A stretch of 53,525 nucleotides of DNA from Exiguobacterium sp. s48 (GCF_018617395.1 NZ_JACSKC010000006.1:1-53525), one strand, 5' to 3'. Counted from the first letter of the stretch, positions 30,079-40,917 are shown. Translations and numbers: made by a program. Notes: generated from the sequence alone by a model not told the origin.

Positions 30079-31266
30079 ATGGGTAAAGAAAAATTCGACC
30101 GTTCTAAACCGCACGTTAACGTTGGTACAATCGGCCACGTCGACCACGGTAAAACAACTTTGACTGCAGCAATCTCTGCTGTACTTTCACGTGCACAAGG
30201 TAAAACAGCTACTAAGTTTGACCAAATCGATGGTGCTCCAGAAGAGCGCGAGCGCGGTATCACAATCGCAACAGCTCACATCGAGTACGAAACTGACAAG
30301 CGTCACTACGCACACGTTGACTGCCCAGGACACGCTGACTATGTTAAAAACATGATCACTGGTGCTGCACAAATGGACGGCGCGATCCTCGTTGTATCTG
30401 CAACAGATGGCCCAATGCCACAAACACGTGAGCACATCCTTCTTTCACGTCAAGTAGGTGTTCCTTACATCGTAGTATTCATGAACAAAGTTGACATGGT
30501 AGACGACGAAGAGCTTCTCGAACTCGTTGAAATGGAAATTCGTGAACTTCTTTCTGAATACGACTTCCCAGGCGACGACCTCCCTGTAATCAAAGGTTCT
30601 GCACTTGGCGCACTTAACGGTGAAGCTCAGTGGGAAGAAAAAGTTATGGAACTCATGAACGCTGTTGATGAGTACATCCCAGAACCAGTTCGTGACACTG
30701 AAAAAGACTTCATGATGCCTGTTGAGGACGTATTCTCAATCACTGGTCGTGGTACTGTAGCGACTGGTCGTGTTGAGCGTGGTGTTCTCCGCGTCAACGA
30801 CGAGATCGAAATCGTTGGTCTTACAGAAGAAACGAAGAAAACTGTATGTACTGGTGTAGAGATGTTCCGTAAGCTTCTTGACTATGCTGAAGCTGGCGAC
30901 AACATCGGTGCACTTCTCCGTGGTGTATCACGTGACGACATCGAGCGTGGACAAGTACTTGCTAAGCCAGGTTCAATCACACCACACTCAAAGTTCAAAG
31001 CATCAATCTACGTTCTTTCTAAAGAAGAGGGTGGCCGTCACACGCCATTCTTCGCGAACTACCGCCCGCAGTTCTACTTCCGTACAACTGACGTAACAGG
31101 TATCGTTCACCTTCCAGAAGGTACTGAAATGGTAATGCCAGGAGACAACATCGAGTTGACGATCGAATTGATTTCTACAATCGCGATCGAAGACGGTACA
31201 CGTTTCTCTATCCGTGAGGGTGGCCGTACTGTAGGTGCTGGTTCAGTAACAGAAATCATCGAGTAA
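30079..31266 (+). CDS. tuf: Elongation factor Tu
   Basis: Delivers aminoacyl-tRNA to the ribosome. P-loop GHVDHGKT (19-26), [13 protein letters not shown] and NKVDMVDD motifs are present; domains II and III follow. 395 aa, highly biased codon use as expected for the most abundant protein. GAGGAGG precedes ATG 30079. The 114-nt gap to fusA carries the possible leader ORF. A terminator follows. Confidence 0.99.
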   Translation: MGKEKFDRSKPHVNVGTIGHVDHGKTTLTAAISAVLSRAQGKTATKFDQIDGAPEERERGITIATAHIEYETDKRHYAHVDCPGHADYVKNMITGAAQMDGAILVVSATDGPMPQTREHILLSRQVGVPYIVVFMNKVDMVDDEELLELVEMEIRELLSEYDFPGDDLPVIKGSALGALNGEAQWEEKVMELMNAVDEYIPEPVRDTEKDFMMPVEDVFSITGRGTVATGRVERGVLRVNDEIEIVGLTEETKKTVCTGVEMFRKLLDYAEAGDNIGALLRGVSRDDIERGQVLAKPGSITPHSKFKASIYVLSKEEGGRHTPFFANYRPQFYFRTTDVTGIVHLPEGTEMVMPGDNIELTIELISTIAIEDGTRFSIREGGRTVGAGSVTEIIE

Positions 31267-31292
31267 TCGATTGATTCAACTGAACAACTTCA

Positions 31293-31322
31293 AGCAGTCC
31301 GCAATATGCGGGCTGCTTTTTT
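31293..31322 (+). terminator. tuf terminator
   Basis: An 11-bp stem, AGCAGTCCGCA / TGCGGGCTGCT, with one G-U pair and loop ATA, followed by six T. Confidence 0.94.
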
Positions 31323-31339
31323 ATGTTTTCATCATGACA

Positions 31340-31348
31340 TGATAAGAT
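31340..31348 (+). promoter_or_regulatory. Possible extended -10 promoter for the nucleotidyltransferase-like gene
   Basis: TGA-TAAGAT lies 27 nt before the gene and just after the tuf terminator. The -35 (TTTATG at 17 bp) is poor. Confidence 0.4.
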
Positions 31349-31374
31349 GAGGCATATGAGAAAGGAGTGGCGTC

Positions 31375-31884
31375 ATGCTGAAGCAACTAGAGACGATTTG
31401 TCGCTTGAATGGGATTGAGTATCGGATCGGCGGCTCGGAGCTGTTGAAGCACCATCACATTGTCGAGGTGACGAATGACATCGATGTCTTTGTGGAACCA
31501 GACCAGTTTGAAAAAATCGACCGGGTACTCAGTCGTGCCGGTGAGAAGCAATCATCTGAACCACATGAAGCGTACTTGACGACTTACTTTGGAGAGTATG
31601 TATTCGAGGGGGCAGATGTGGACGTCATGTCCAGTTTTCGAATGAAGTGCACGGACGGGATTTATACGCATCCTTTCATTGAGCCGACTGGACAATGGAT
31701 GCACCTCGAGGAGTGGATCGTTCTTTATACGGTGATTGATCGTGAAGAAAAACTAGATTCCTTGATTCACTATTTTAAGCACCACTCTATTAATGAAGGA
31801 ATTGTCCATGAATGTTTAAAAAGAGCTCCGCAATCGGTCATAGAAGGGGTTACAGAGCGTTTTGGCGAGTTGATGAAACGCTAG
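31375..31884 (+). CDS. Small nucleotidyltransferase-like protein
   Basis: Polymerase-beta-type nucleotidyltransferase fold is suggested by IGGS (18-21), NDIDVFV with D35 and D37, and a third acidic strand ADVDVM with D81 and D83, the usual three-carboxylate pattern. 169 aa, single domain, with no helix-turn-helix or membrane segment seen. The layout recalls small antibiotic-modifying transferases and uncharacterised relatives; the substrate cannot be named. It has its own ribosome site (GAAAGGAG), lies between the tuf terminator and the S10 promoters, and uses less biased codons than its neighbours. B. subtilis has an unrelated gene (ybaC) here. Confidence 0.75.
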   Translation: MLKQLETICRLNGIEYRIGGSELLKHHHIVEVTNDIDVFVEPDQFEKIDRVLSRAGEKQSSEPHEAYLTTYFGEYVFEGADVDVMSSFRMKCTDGIYTHPFIEPTGQWMHLEEWIVLYTVIDREEKLDSLIHYFKHHSINEGIVHECLKRAPQSVIEGVTERFGELMKR

Positions 31885-31942
31885 GTCGAGTTGACATGGG
31901 AGTTCGTTTGAAAAATAGTTCAATAAAAGAATGAATTTTTGC

Positions 31943-31971
31943 TTGCAAAAGCTCGCGAATCTTGTTACATT
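31943..31971 (+). promoter_or_regulatory. S10 operon promoter P1
   Basis: TTGCAA (31943-31948), 17-bp spacer, TACATT (31966-31971) preceded by TGT. The stretch 31885-31942 before it holds nothing I recognise. Confidence 0.75.
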
Positions 31972-32014
31972 AGGGAACGTTGAGCAACTCATCAGACAAC
32001 CGGCAACTTCAAAA

Positions 32015-32051
32015 ATCTAATCTTGCATTCCATGACCAGATTAGATATAAT
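32015..32051 (+). promoter_or_regulatory. S10 operon promoter P2 with overlapping inverted repeat
   Basis: TTGCAT (32023-32028), 17-bp spacer and a perfect TATAAT (32046-32051). ATCTAATCT (32015-32023) and AGATTAGAT (32038-32046) form a perfect 9-bp inverted repeat whose arms touch the first base of each box. It could be an operator, or a hairpin in transcripts from P1. Confidence 0.75.
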
Positions 32052-32057
32052 GATTAA

Positions 32058-32570
<513 letters not shown>

Positions 32571-32630
32571 TTCTTCATATAGTAGATACTAGCCAGAAGA
32601 GACAATAATTATTAACAGGAGGTGTATCTC

Positions 32631-33257
32631 ATGGCTAAAGGAATCTTAGGAACAAAACTTGGTATGACTCAAATCTTCAACGAAGCAGGCGAAGTTGTAC
32701 CAGTAACAGTAGTTGCTGTAGAAGGTAACGTCGTTCTTCAACTTAAAACAGTTGACACAGACGGTTACGAAGCAGTTCAACTTGGTTTCGGAGACATCAA
32801 AGAATCACGTCAAAACAAACCATCAAAAGGTCACGCTGCGAAAGCAAACGCGACACCTAAGCGCTTCATCAAAGAAGTTCGTACTTCAGTAGAAGGATAC
32901 GAAATCGGTCAAGAGATTAAGGCAGACATTTTCGCTGCAGGTGAATTAGTAGACGTTACAGGTACATCGAAAGGTAAAGGATTCCAAGGTGCGATCAAGC
33001 GTCACGGACAATCACGTGGACCAATGGCTCACGGTTCGCGCTACCACCGTCGTCCTGGTTCGATGGGTCCTGTCGCTCCTAACCGCGTATTCAAAGGGAA
33101 ACTTCTTCCTGGTCAAATGGGTGGAGAGCGTAAAACAATTCAAAACCTTGAAGTCGTTAAAGTTGATGTGGAACGTGGCCTTCTCCTCGTGAAAGGTGCT
33201 ATCCCAGGCGCTCGTAAATCGAACGTCATCATCAAATCAGCGGTCAAAGGTAACTAA
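32631..33257 (+). CDS. rplC: Ribosomal protein L3
   Basis: Early 50S assembly protein whose central extension reaches towards the peptidyl transferase centre; the conserved loop near residues 125-160 ([18 protein letters not shown]) is intact. 208 aa. ACAGGAGGTG precedes ATG 32631. A 60-nt gap separates it from rpsJ. Confidence 0.98.
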   Translation: MAKGILGTKLGMTQIFNEAGEVVPVTVVAVEGNVVLQLKTVDTDGYEAVQLGFGDIKESRQNKPSKGHAAKANATPKRFIKEVRTSVEGYEIGQEIKADIFAAGELVDVTGTSKGKGFQGAIKRHGQSRGPMAHGSRYHRRPGSMGPVAPNRVFKGKLLPGQMGGERKTIQNLEVVKVDVERGLLLVKGAIPGARKSNVIIKSAVKGN

Positions 33258-33285
33258 TTAACTGCACGGAAAGGAGGAATTACGA

Positions 33286-33909
33286 ATGCCTAAAGTAGCT
33301 TTGCTTAACCAAACAGGTTCACAAGTTGGCGAAATCGAATTGGCAGAAGCCATCTTCGGAATCGAGCCAAACGAATCAGTACTTTACGACGCAATCGTCA
33401 TGCAACAAGCATCACGCCGTCAAGGTACTCACGATACGAAAGGTCGCTCGGAAGTACGCGGTGGCGGCCGTAAACCATGGAAACAAAAGGGAACTGGTCG
33501 TGCGCGCCAAGGTTCTATCCGCTCACCACAATGGGTTGGTGGTGGTACAGTCTTCGGTCCAACACCACGTTCATACTCTTACAAACTTCCTAAGAAGGTT
33601 CGTCGTTTAGCACTTCTCTCGGCTCTTTCGTCGAAAGTACAAAACAACGAATTCATCGTCCTCGAAGGCCTTGCTTTCGATGCACCAAAAACAAAAGATA
33701 TGGCTGCTGTACTCAACAGCTTATCAGTAGAACGTAAGGCTCTTGTAGTCACAGCGGACTACAATGAGACTATCGCTCTCGCAGCTCGTAACATCCCAGG
33801 AGTGACTGTGATCGACGCAGCAGGCGTAAACGTTCTTGACCTCGTTGCTAACGACAAAGTCATCTTCACTAAAGATGCGGTTGCGAAGGTAGAGGAGGTG
33901 CTTGCATAA
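33286..33909 (+). CDS. rplD: Ribosomal protein L4
   Basis: Lines the nascent peptide tunnel through an extended loop, [15 protein letters not shown] (about 71-85), the site of macrolide-resistance mutations elsewhere; no unusual change is seen. 207 aa. In E. coli L4 is also the repressor of this operon. Its stop overlaps the rplW start by one base. Confidence 0.98.
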   Translation: MPKVALLNQTGSQVGEIELAEAIFGIEPNESVLYDAIVMQQASRRQGTHDTKGRSEVRGGGRKPWKQKGTGRARQGSIRSPQWVGGGTVFGPTPRSYSYKLPKKVRRLALLSALSSKVQNNEFIVLEGLAFDAPKTKDMAAVLNSLSVERKALVVTADYNETIALAARNIPGVTVIDAAGVNVLDLVANDKVIFTKDAVAKVEEVLA

Positions 33910-34190
33910 TGGCTCAAGCATACGATATCATCAAACGTCCGATTATCACTGAGCGTTCAGTTAGCCTCATGGAAGCTAACAAATACGTTTTCGAAATCGA
34001 CGTAAAAGCGACTAAATCGCAAGTGAAACACGCTATCGAAACAATCTTCAACGTGAAAGTTGCTTCGGTAAACACAATGAACTACAAACCGAAAGCGAAA
34101 CGTGTCGGTCGTCACTCTGGTTACACAGCTCGTCGTAAAAAAGCGATCGTAACCCTTGCTGAAGGCAACACAATCGACTTCCTCGGTTAA
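33909..34190 (+). CDS. rplW: Ribosomal protein L23
   Basis: Sits at the tunnel exit and is the docking site for trigger factor and signal recognition particle. 93 aa with the typical [11 protein letters not shown] start. ATG 33909 overlaps the rplD stop; AGAGGAGGTG lies inside rplD, so translation is coupled. Confidence 0.98.
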   Translation: MAQAYDIIKRPIITERSVSLMEANKYVFEIDVKATKSQVKHAIETIFNVKVASVNTMNYKPKAKRVGRHSGYTARRKKAIVTLAEGNTIDFLG

Positions 34191-34224
34191 TTAACTACCT
34201 TAGAAGAAAAGGAGGGAATCCTCG

Positions 34225-35055
34225 ATGGCAATCAAAAAGTTTAAGCCGACCACTAACGGTCGTCGTAACATGACATCTCTCGACTTTGCAGAGATCACAA
34301 CGAATCGCCCTGAAAAATCGTTAACTGAAAAGCTTTCGAAAAAAGGCGGACGTAACAACCAAGGTCGCTTGACTGTTCGTCACCAAGGTGGCGGTCACAA
34401 GCGTAAATACCGTATCATCGATTTCAAACGTAACAAAGATGGCGTTGCAGGACGCGTAGCAACGATCGAATACGATCCAAACCGTTCAGCAAACATCGCA
34501 CTCATCAACTATGTAGATGGTGAGAAACGTTACATCCTCGCTCCTAAGGGCATCAAAGTAGGCATGGAAATCATGTCTGGTCCTGAAGCGGATATCAAAG
34601 TGGGGAACGCTCTTCCACTCGTAAACATCCCTGTCGGTACAACAATCCACAACATCGAGCTTAAGCCTGGTAAAGGCGGTCAGCTAGTTCGTGCGGCTGG
34701 TGCATCGGCACAAATCCAAGGACGTGACGGCAAGTACGTCATCGTTCGTCTTCAATCTGGTGAATCACGTTTGTTCCTCGGCACTTGCCGCGCGACAATC
34801 GGTTCAGTTGGTAACGAAGAACACGAACTCGTAAACATCGGTAAAGCAGGACGTTCACGTTGGTTAGGCAAACGCCCAACAGTACGTGGTTCTGTAATGA
34901 ACCCGGTTGATCACCCACACGGTGGTGGTGAAGGTCGTGCGCCAATCGGTCGTTCGGGCCCACTTACTCCTTGGGGTAAACCAGCTCTTGGTCTTAAGAC
35001 TCGTAAGAAAAACAAATCGAGCGACATGTACATCCTTCGTCGCCGTAAGAAATAA
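34225..35055 (+). CDS. rplB: Ribosomal protein L2
   Basis: Needed for subunit joining and the peptidyl transferase centre. The C-terminal [16 protein letters not shown] segment (about residues 223-238) carries the conserved histidine near the active site. 276 aa. AAAGGAGGG precedes ATG 34225. Confidence 0.98.
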   Translation: MAIKKFKPTTNGRRNMTSLDFAEITTNRPEKSLTEKLSKKGGRNNQGRLTVRHQGGGHKRKYRIIDFKRNKDGVAGRVATIEYDPNRSANIALINYVDGEKRYILAPKGIKVGMEIMSGPEADIKVGNALPLVNIPVGTTIHNIELKPGKGGQLVRAAGASAQIQGRDGKYVIVRLQSGESRLFLGTCRATIGSVGNEEHELVNIGKAGRSRWLGKRPTVRGSVMNPVDHPHGGGEGRAPIGRSGPLTPWGKPALGLKTRKKNKSSDMYILRRRKK

Positions 35056-35062
35056 TTACTAC

Positions 35063-35102
35063 ATGATTCTCGGGCGGTTCGAAAGGGCCGTTCCCGAATC
35101 AT
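35063..35102 (+). other. Hairpin between rplB and rpsS
   Basis: ATGATT (35063-35068) pairs with AATCAT (35097-35102) and CGGG (35071-35074) with CCCG (35093-35096), with a CT bulge. No T-run follows, so it is not a terminator. It may mark an RNA processing or stability element. Confidence 0.5.
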
Positions 35103-35121
35103 TCCAAAGGGAGGTTCTAAC

Positions 35122-35397
35122 ATGGGTCGCAGCTTGAAAAAAGGTCCATTCGCAGATCACCACTTACTCGCTAAAGTTGACAAACTCAACGAATCTGGTG
35201 AGAAGCAAGTCATCAAAACTTGGTCACGTCGCTCGACGATCTTCCCAGAATTCATGGGTCACACGTTCGGTGTGCACGATGGTCGTAAACACGTACCAGT
35301 ATTCGTGACAGAAGACATGGTTGGTCACAAACTTGGTGAATTCGCTCCAACACGCACTTACAAAGGTCACGGATCAGACAAGAAAACGAAACGGTAA
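35122..35397 (+). CDS. rpsS: Ribosomal protein S19
   Basis: 30S head protein close to the A site and the B1 bridges; works with S13. 91 aa, starting [12 protein letters not shown], with the [23 protein letters not shown] signature region complete. AAAGGGAGG precedes ATG 35122. Confidence 0.98.
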   Translation: MGRSLKKGPFADHHLLAKVDKLNESGEKQVIKTWSRRSTIFPEFMGHTFGVHDGRKHVPVFVTEDMVGHKLGEFAPTRTYKGHGSDKKTKR

Positions 35398-35417
35398 TTT
35401 GAGGGGAGGTCAAATCC

Positions 35418-35750
35418 ATGCAAGCTAAAGCATCAGCTAATATGGTCCGTCTTGCTCCTCGCAAAGCACGTCTCGTTGTAGACTTAATTCGCGGGAAACA
35501 AGTCGGCGAAGCGCTCTCTGTCCTTGCTCACACGAACAAGGCAGCATCGCCAGTCGTTGAAAAAGTATTAAAATCAGCGATTGCTAACGCAGAGCACAAC
35601 TACGATATGAACATTGAGAACCTCGTTGTAACAGAAGCTTACGTAAACGAAGGTCCAACACTCAAACGCTTCCGCCCACGTGCGATGGGTCGCGCAAGCC
35701 GTATTAACAAACGCACAAGCCACATCCACATCGTGGTAACTGAGAAATAA
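35418..35750 (+). CDS. rplV: Ribosomal protein L22
   Basis: Its long beta hairpin (about residues 80-100, [15 protein letters not shown]) lines the narrow part of the exit tunnel, a macrolide-related site; it looks normal. 110 aa. GGGGAGG precedes ATG 35418. Confidence 0.98.
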   Translation: MQAKASANMVRLAPRKARLVVDLIRGKQVGEALSVLAHTNKAASPVVEKVLKSAIANAEHNYDMNIENLVVTEAYVNEGPTLKRFRPRAMGRASRINKRTSHIHIVVTEK

Positions 35751-35763
35751 GGAGGGATATGTA

Positions 35764-36423
35764 GTGGGTCAAAAGGTAAATCCGCACGGTCTTCGCGTTG
35801 GTGTTATCAAAGACTGGGATTCGCGTTGGTACGCTGAGAAAGACTACGCTGATCTCCTTCATGAAGACTTCGTTATTCGTGAATACATCGAAAACAAAAT
35901 GAAGGATGCTAGTGTTTCTAAAGTTGAAATCGAACGCGCTGCAAACCGCGTGAACATTTCGCTTCACACTGCGAAGCCAGGTATGGTAATCGGTAAAGGT
36001 GGTTCTGAAATCGAATCACTCCGTAAACACATTACAAAACTCGCTGACGGAAAACGCGTTCACATCAACGTTGTTGAAGTGAAAAACGCTGACGCTGTTG
36101 CGAAGCTTGTAGCAGAAAACATTGCTCGTCAATTGGAAGGTCGCGTATCATTCCGTCGTGCAATGAAACAATCTATTCAACGTTCGATGCGTACTGGCAT
36201 CAAAGGGATCAAAACTGAAGTTTCTGGTCGTCTTGGTGGCGCTGATATCGCTCGTTCAGAGAAGTACTCGGAAGGAACAGTTCCACTTCACACACTCCGT
36301 GCCGACATCGATTACGGAACAGCTGAAGCAGACACAACTTACGGTAAAATCGGCGTAAAAGTTTGGTTATACCACGGTGAAGTTCTTCCAACAAAAAACA
36401 ACACAGCGAAAAACGCTGAATAA
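35764..36423 (+). CDS. rpsC: Ribosomal protein S3
   Basis: Guards the mRNA entry tunnel with S4 and S5 and has helicase-like action. It has a KH domain with the GxxG loop at GKGG (near residue 79) and a C-terminal domain. 219 aa. The start is GTG 35764 with AAGGAGGG 7 nt upstream. A GTG start is usual for rpsC in this group. Confidence 0.98.
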   Translation: MGQKVNPHGLRVGVIKDWDSRWYAEKDYADLLHEDFVIREYIENKMKDASVSKVEIERAANRVNISLHTAKPGMVIGKGGSEIESLRKHITKLADGKRVHINVVEVKNADAVAKLVAENIARQLEGRVSFRRAMKQSIQRSMRTGIKGIKTEVSGRLGGADIARSEKYSEGTVPLHTLRADIDYGTAEADTTYGKIGVKVWLYHGEVLPTKNNTAKNAE

Positions 36424-36455
36424 TAAACACTCTTTCAGGAAGGAGGCAACACACT

Positions 36456-36893
36456 ATGTTGTTACCTAAACGCGTGAAATATCGTCGTGTACACCGTGGT
36501 AAAATGCGCGGGAACGCTAAACGCGGCACAACTGTACACTTCGGTGAGTTCGGTCTCCAAGCTCTCGAAGCGAGCTGGATTACAAACCGTCAAATCGAAT
36601 CAGCACGTATTGCAATGACACGTTATATGAAACGTGGTGGTAAAGTGTGGATCAAGATCTTCCCACACAAGCCGTACACTAAAAAGCCTCTCGAAGTCCG
36701 AATGGGTTCGGGTAAAGGTGCTCCAGAAGGCTGGGTAGCTGTAGTTAAGCCTGGCAAAGTAATGTTCGAAATCGCAGGTGTATCTGAGGAAGTGGCACGT
36801 GAGGCACTTCGTCTTGCATCGCACAAACTTCCAGTAAAATGTAAGTTCGTGAAACGTGAAGAAAATGGTGGTGATACGAATGAAAGCAACTGA
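36456..36893 (+). CDS. rplP: Ribosomal protein L16
   Basis: Late-assembling 50S protein that helps position A-site t[18 protein letters not shown] start and the KPGKVMFEI segment are typical. 145 aa. The last 14 nt overlap rpmC, so L29 translation is coupled. Confidence 0.98.
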   Translation: MLLPKRVKYRRVHRGKMRGNAKRGTTVHFGEFGLQALEASWITNRQIESARIAMTRYMKRGGKVWIKIFPHKPYTKKPLEVRMGSGKGAPEGWVAVVKPGKVMFEIAGVSEEVAREALRLASHKLPVKCKFVKREENGGDTNESN

Positions 36894-37083
36894 TCTCCGT
36901 CAATCAACAACTGAAGAGCTCAACGGTAAAGTGGGCGAGTGGAAAGAAGAACTCTTTAACCTTCGCTTCCAACTTGCTACAGGTCAGCTTGAGAATCCTG
37001 CTCGTATCCGTGAAGTACGCAAGTCGATTGCGCGTGCTAAAACGATTCTTCGTGAACGCGAACTCGGCATCAACAACGGCTAA
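36880..37083 (+). CDS. rpmC: Ribosomal protein L29
   Basis: Small two-helix protein at the tunnel exit beside L23. 67 aa, starting [10 protein letters not shown] with the [16 protein letters not shown] core. ATG 36880 lies within the rplP end, after GGTGGTGAT; the frame is open to 36856, but that region is not conserved L29. Confidence 0.97.
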   Translation: MKATDLRQSTTEELNGKVGEWKEELFNLRFQLATGQLENPARIREVRKSIARAKTILRERELGINNG

Positions 37084-37115
37084 TTACATCGGATTCTTGA
37101 GAGGAGGTAACACTC

Positions 37116-37376
37116 ATGGAACGCAACAACCGTAAAGTGTTCACTGGTCGCGTCGTGTCTGACAAAATGGACAAAACGATCGTCGTCGCAGTAGAAACAA
37201 AGGTTCGTCATAAACTTTATGGCAAACGTGTAAACTACACGAAGAAATATAAAGCACACGATGAGAACAACGTCGCTAAAGTGGGCGATATCGTTCGCAT
37301 CGCGGAAACACGTCCTCTTTCTAAAGACAAACGTTTCCGTCTTGTAACAGTAGTAGAAGAATCAGTAATCATCTAA
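37116..37376 (+). CDS. rpsQ: Ribosomal protein S17
   Basis: Primary 30S assembly protein with an OB fold binding 16S helices 7 and 11. 86 aa, with the DKTIVVAVE and [15 protein letters not shown] motifs. AGAGGAGG precedes ATG 37116. Confidence 0.98.
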   Translation: MERNNRKVFTGRVVSDKMDKTIVVAVETKVRHKLYGKRVNYTKKYKAHDENNVAKVGDIVRIAETRPLSKDKRFRLVTVVEESVII

Positions 37377-37420
37377 TAACAGTTCGGATTTATTAAACAT
37401 CCGGAGGGAGGTACACTCGC

Positions 37421-37789
37421 ATGATTCAACAAGAATCTCGCTTGAAAGTAGCAGACAACTCTGGCGCGCGTGAACTGTTGACAATTAAAGTTCTCGGTGG
37501 TTCTGGTCGTAAGACTGCAAACATCGGTGACATCATCGTCGCAACGGTAAAACAAGCAACACCAGGTGGCGTTGTTAAAAAAGGTGACGTTGTCAGAGCA
37601 GTTGTCGTTCGTACAAAACGCGGCGCTCGTCGTAAAGATGGTTCGTACATCCGTTTCGATGAGAACGCAGCAGTCATTATCAAAGATGACAAGAGCCCAC
37701 GCGGCACACGGATCTTCGGGCCAGTTGCACGTGAACTTCGTGAAAAAGAATTCATGAAGATCGTTTCGTTGGCACCGGAAGTACTTTAA
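37421..37789 (+). CDS. rplN: Ribosomal protein L14
   Basis: Subunit-interface protein and docking site for the silencing factor RsfS. 122 aa, beginning [17 protein letters not shown], complete. GGAGGGAGG precedes ATG 37421. Confidence 0.98.
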   Translation: MIQQESRLKVADNSGARELLTIKVLGGSGRKTANIGDIIVATVKQATPGGVVKKGDVVRAVVVRTKRGARRKDGSYIRFDENAAVIIKDDKSPRGTRIFGPVARELREKEFMKIVSLAPEVL

Positions 37790-37825
37790 TTTCCAATTTC
37801 AATCCTATAAGGAGGTGCGCAAACG

Positions 37826-38134
37826 ATGCATGTTAAAAAAGGCGATACAGTCCAGGTAATGTCTGGTAAAGATAAAGGCAAGCAAGGGGTTATCCTCAAA
37901 GCTATGCCAAGCAAAAACCGCGTAGTGGTTGAAGGCGTAAACGTGATGAAAAAACACGCGAAACCTTCACAAGCGAATCCACAAGGCGGGATCCTTGAGA
38001 TCGAAGCACCAATTCACGTCTCGAACGTAATGCCACTTGACCCTAAAACTGGCAAACCAACTCGTGTTGGTTTCAAAGTAGTCGATGGTAAAAAAGTTCG
38101 TGTCGCGAAATCGGGCGAATCACTCGATAAATAA
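37826..38134 (+). CDS. rplX: Ribosomal protein L24
   Basis: Assembly-initiating 50S protein near the tunnel exit, with a KOW motif at about 4-30 ([18 protein letters not shown]). 102 aa. AAGGAGGTG precedes ATG 37826. Confidence 0.98.
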   Translation: MHVKKGDTVQVMSGKDKGKQGVILKAMPSKNRVVVEGVNVMKKHAKPSQANPQGGILEIEAPIHVSNVMPLDPKTGKPTRVGFKVVDGKKVRVAKSGESLDK

Positions 38135-38166
38135 GAAGAACGTGACGAAAGGAGGTCCATTCGACT

Positions 38167-38706
38167 ATGAACCGTTTGCAAGAGAAGTATAAAAGCGACA
38201 TCGTGAAAGCGATGATGGATAAATTCAACTATGACTCGGTCATGCAAGTACCGAAAATCGAAAAGATTGTCATCAACATGGGTGTAGGTGACGCTGTTTC
38301 GAACTCGAAAGCACTTGATATGGCAGTTGAAGAATTAACAATTCTTTCAGGTCAAAAACCACTCGTAACGAAAGCGAAGAAATCAATCGCTGGTTTCAAA
38401 CTTCGTGAAGGTATGCCAATCGGTGCGAAGGTTACACTTCGTGGCGAGCGCATGTACGATTTCCTCGACAAATTGGTAACTGTTTCACTTCCACGTGTAC
38501 GTGACTTCCGCGGTGTATCGAAGAAAGCATTCGACGGACGCGGTAACTACACGCTTGGCGTGAAAGAGCAACTTATTTTCCCTGAGATCGATTACGATAA
38601 AGTATCTAAAGTACGCGGTATGGACATCGTTGTTGTTACAACAGCAAACACAGACGAAGAAGCACGTGAATTGCTCACACTTCTCGGTATGCCATTCCAA
38701 AAATAA
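38167..38706 (+). CDS. rplE: Ribosomal protein L5
   Basis: Binds 5S rRNA and contacts P-site tRNA and S13 across the interface. 179 aa; the [14 protein letters not shown] and [15 protein letters not shown] motifs are complete. AAAGGAGG precedes ATG 38167. Confidence 0.98.
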   Translation: MNRLQEKYKSDIVKAMMDKFNYDSVMQVPKIEKIVINMGVGDAVSNSKALDMAVEELTILSGQKPLVTKAKKSIAGFKLREGMPIGAKVTLRGERMYDFLDKLVTVSLPRVRDFRGVSKKAFDGRGNYTLGVKEQLIFPEIDYDKVSKVRGMDIVVVTTANTDEEARELLTLLGMPFQK

Positions 38707-38726
38707 TCTAGAGGGAGGTCGACAAC

Positions 38727-38996
38727 ATGGCTAAGAAGTCAATGGTGAATCGCGAACTTAAACGCGAGAAACTCGTTGCCCAGTACGCTGAAAAGCGTGC
38801 GAAGTTGAAAGCTGAAGGCGATTATATCGGACTCAGCAAATTGCCACGTAACTCGTCACCTGTACGCTTGCACAACCGTTGCAGCATCACAGGTCGTCCA
38901 CATGGTTACATGGGTAAATTCGGGATCAGCCGTATCAAGTTCCGTGATCTTGCATACAAAGGTCAAATCCCTGGTGTTAAAAAAGCAAGCTGGTAA
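38727..38996 (+). CDS. rpsN: Ribosomal protein S14, zinc-independent long form
   Basis: 30S head protein. The product is 89 aa and has a single cysteine (C52, in [12 protein letters not shown]), so it lacks the CxxC pairs of the 61-aa zinc form that lies at this place in B. subtilis. The rest ([12 protein letters not shown], ending KKASW) is normal S14. In B. subtilis the 89-aa form is a separate, Zur-controlled gene used in zinc shortage; here it is the housekeeping copy of the spc cluster. GAGGGAGG precedes ATG 38727. Confidence 0.97.
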   Translation: MAKKSMVNRELKREKLVAQYAEKRAKLKAEGDYIGLSKLPRNSSPVRLHNRCSITGRPHGYMGKFGISRIKFRDLAYKGQIPGVKKASW

Positions 38997-39027
38997 TCCA
39001 CTAACAGTGTGAAAGGAGGTACATCGC

Positions 39028-39426
39028 ATGGTAATGACAGACCCTATTGCAGATATGCTTACACGTATCCGTAACGCTAACATGGTTCGCCATGAAAAAA
39101 TGGAGCTTCCAGCTTCGAACATTAAACGTGAGATCGCTGAAATCCTTAAGCGTGAAGGTTTCATTCGCGATGTTGAATATATCGAGGACGCTAAACAAGG
39201 TACACTTCGTCTTTTCCTTAAATATGGAGCAAGCAACGAACGTGTAATCACTGGTCTCAAACGTATTTCGAAACCAGGTCTTCGCGTATACGCAAAAGCT
39301 GATGAAGTACCTAAAGTACTCGGAGGACTCGGAATCGCAGTTCTTTCGACATCTAAAGGTCTTATGACTGATAAAGAAGCTCGCCAACAACAAGTCGGCG
39401 GCGAAGTGATCGCCTACATCTGGTAA
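39028..39426 (+). CDS. rpsH: Ribosomal protein S8
   Basis: Binds 16S helix 21 in the 30S platform and in E. coli represses the spc operon. 132 aa with the C-terminal [20 protein letters not shown] signature (about 98-117). AAAGGAGG precedes ATG 39028. Confidence 0.98.
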   Translation: MVMTDPIADMLTRIRNANMVRHEKMELPASNIKREIAEILKREGFIRDVEYIEDAKQGTLRLFLKYGASNERVITGLKRISKPGLRVYAKADEVPKVLGGLGIAVLSTSKGLMTDKEARQQQVGGEVIAYIW

Positions 39427-39459
39427 GTCACTTTTCTAACAAGAACGGAGGTGTAATCA

Positions 39460-39999
39460 ATGTCACGTATTGGTAAAAAACCAGTTACGATTCCTGCTGG
39501 CGTTACTGTAACAGTTGCTAATGACAACACGGTCACAGTAAAAGGTGCTAAAGGTGAACTTTCGCTTTCAGCTAACCCGGCATTGGAAATCAAAGTTGAA
39601 GAGAACGAATTGACGGTTGTTCGTCCAGACGAATCGAAAGAAAGCCGCACAATTCACGGTACGACACGTGCCCTTATTGCCAACATGGTACAAGGTGTGT
39701 CGAACGGATTCCAAAAAACACTTGAGATCTCGGGGGTTGGTTACCGTGCTACGAAGCAAGGTAACAAACTCGTCCTCAACCTCGGCTACTCGCACCCAAT
39801 CGAGTACGTCGCTGAGGAAGGTATCGAAATCGAAGTTCCTTCAAACACGCAAATCATCGTAAAAGGGATTAACAAAGAGCGCGTCGGTCACGTTGCTGCT
39901 CAAATCCGCTCGTACCGTGCTCCAGAACCTTACAAAGGTAAAGGTGTTCGTTACTCTGATGAACGTATTCGCCGTAAAGAAGGTAAGACTGGTAAGTAA
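39460..39999 (+). CDS. rplF: Ribosomal protein L6
   Basis: Supports the factor-binding region beside the sarcin-ricin loop. 179 aa, two related domains, ending with [14 protein letters not shown] near residues 153-166. ACGGAGGTG precedes ATG 39460. Confidence 0.98.
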   Translation: MSRIGKKPVTIPAGVTVTVANDNTVTVKGAKGELSLSANPALEIKVEENELTVVRPDESKESRTIHGTTRALIANMVQGVSNGFQKTLEISGVGYRATKQGNKLVLNLGYSHPIEYVAEEGIEIEVPSNTQIIVKGINKERVGHVAAQIRSYRAPEPYKGKGVRYSDERIRRKEGKTGK

Positions 40000-40033
40000 T
40001 TCGTCACGAAATGAACGGAAAGGAGTGGCATAA

Positions 40034-40396
40034 ATGATCACAAAGGCAGATAAAAATGCAGTTCGTAAAAAACGTCATGCTCGCGTACGTCGTACGATCA
40101 CGGGGACGGCAGCTCGTCCACGTTTGAACGTATTCCGTTCGAGCAAGCACATTTACGTTCAACTTATCGATGACGCGGCACAAACAACGCTTGTGTCTGC
40201 ATCTTCGAAAGATAAAGCTCTCGATCTTACAAATGGCGGTAACGTTGAAGCAGCGAAAGCTGTTGGTAAACTTGCTGCAGAACGTGCACTCGAGAAAGGT
40301 ATCGACACAGTTGTGTTCGACCGTGGTGGATACCTCTATCATGGCCGCGTCAAAGCTGTTGCAGAAGCAGCTCGTGAAGCAGGTCTTAAATTCTAA
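40034..40396 (+). CDS. rplR: Ribosomal protein L18
   Basis: Binds 5S rRNA together with L5. 120 aa, basic N-terminus and the C-terminal [23 protein letters not shown] region (about residues 95-117). AAAGGAG precedes ATG 40034. Confidence 0.98.
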   Translation: MITKADKNAVRKKRHARVRRTITGTAARPRLNVFRSSKHIYVQLIDDAAQTTLVSASSKDKALDLTNGGNVEAAKAVGKLAAERALEKGIDTVVFDRGGYLYHGRVKAVAEAAREAGLKF

Positions 40397-40416
40397 TAAA
40401 AAGGAGGGGACACTCG

Positions 40417-40917
40417 ATGCGCCAGTTAGACGTTAACATGGAACAACTTGAAGAACGCGTTGTTACCGTAAACCGCGTCGCGAAAGTCGTAAAAGGTGGC
40501 CGCCGCTTCCGTTTTGCTGCTCTCGTAGTCGTAGGTGACAAAAATGGTCACGTCGGTTTCGGTACAGGTAAGGCACAAGAGGTGCCAGAAGCGATTCGCA
40601 AGGCTATTGAAGCCGCTAAGAAAAACATGGTACAAGTACCTATGGTTGGTACAACAATTCCACACGAAATCACAGGAGTATTCGGAGCAGGTCGTGTATT
40701 CATGAAACCAGCTTCTGAAGGTACTGGGGTTATCGCTGGTGGTCCAGTTCGTGCGGTGCTCGAACTTGCAGGTGTAGGTGACATCCTTTCGAAATCGTTA
40801 GGTTCAAACACACCGATCAACATCGTCCGCGCGACGGTACAGGGCTTGACTGAGCTCAAAAAAGCAGAGGAAGTTGCTAAACTACGTGGTAAAAGCGTAG
40901 AAGAACTTCTTAACTAA
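40417..40917 (+). CDS. rpsE: Ribosomal protein S5
   Basis: Decoding fidelity and mRNA entry, beside S3 and S4. 166 aa with the double-stranded RNA-binding-like N-domain ([16 protein letters not shown] near 19-34) and the [15 protein letters not shown] helix near 104-118. AAAGGAGGGG precedes ATG 40417. Confidence 0.98.
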   Translation: MRQLDVNMEQLEERVVTVNRVAKVVKGGRRFRFAALVVVGDKNGHVGFGTGKAQEVPEAIRKAIEAAKKNMVQVPMVGTTIPHEITGVFGAGRVFMKPASEGTGVIAGGPVRAVLELAGVGDILSKSLGSNTPINIVRATVQGLTELKKAEEVAKLRGKSVEELLN

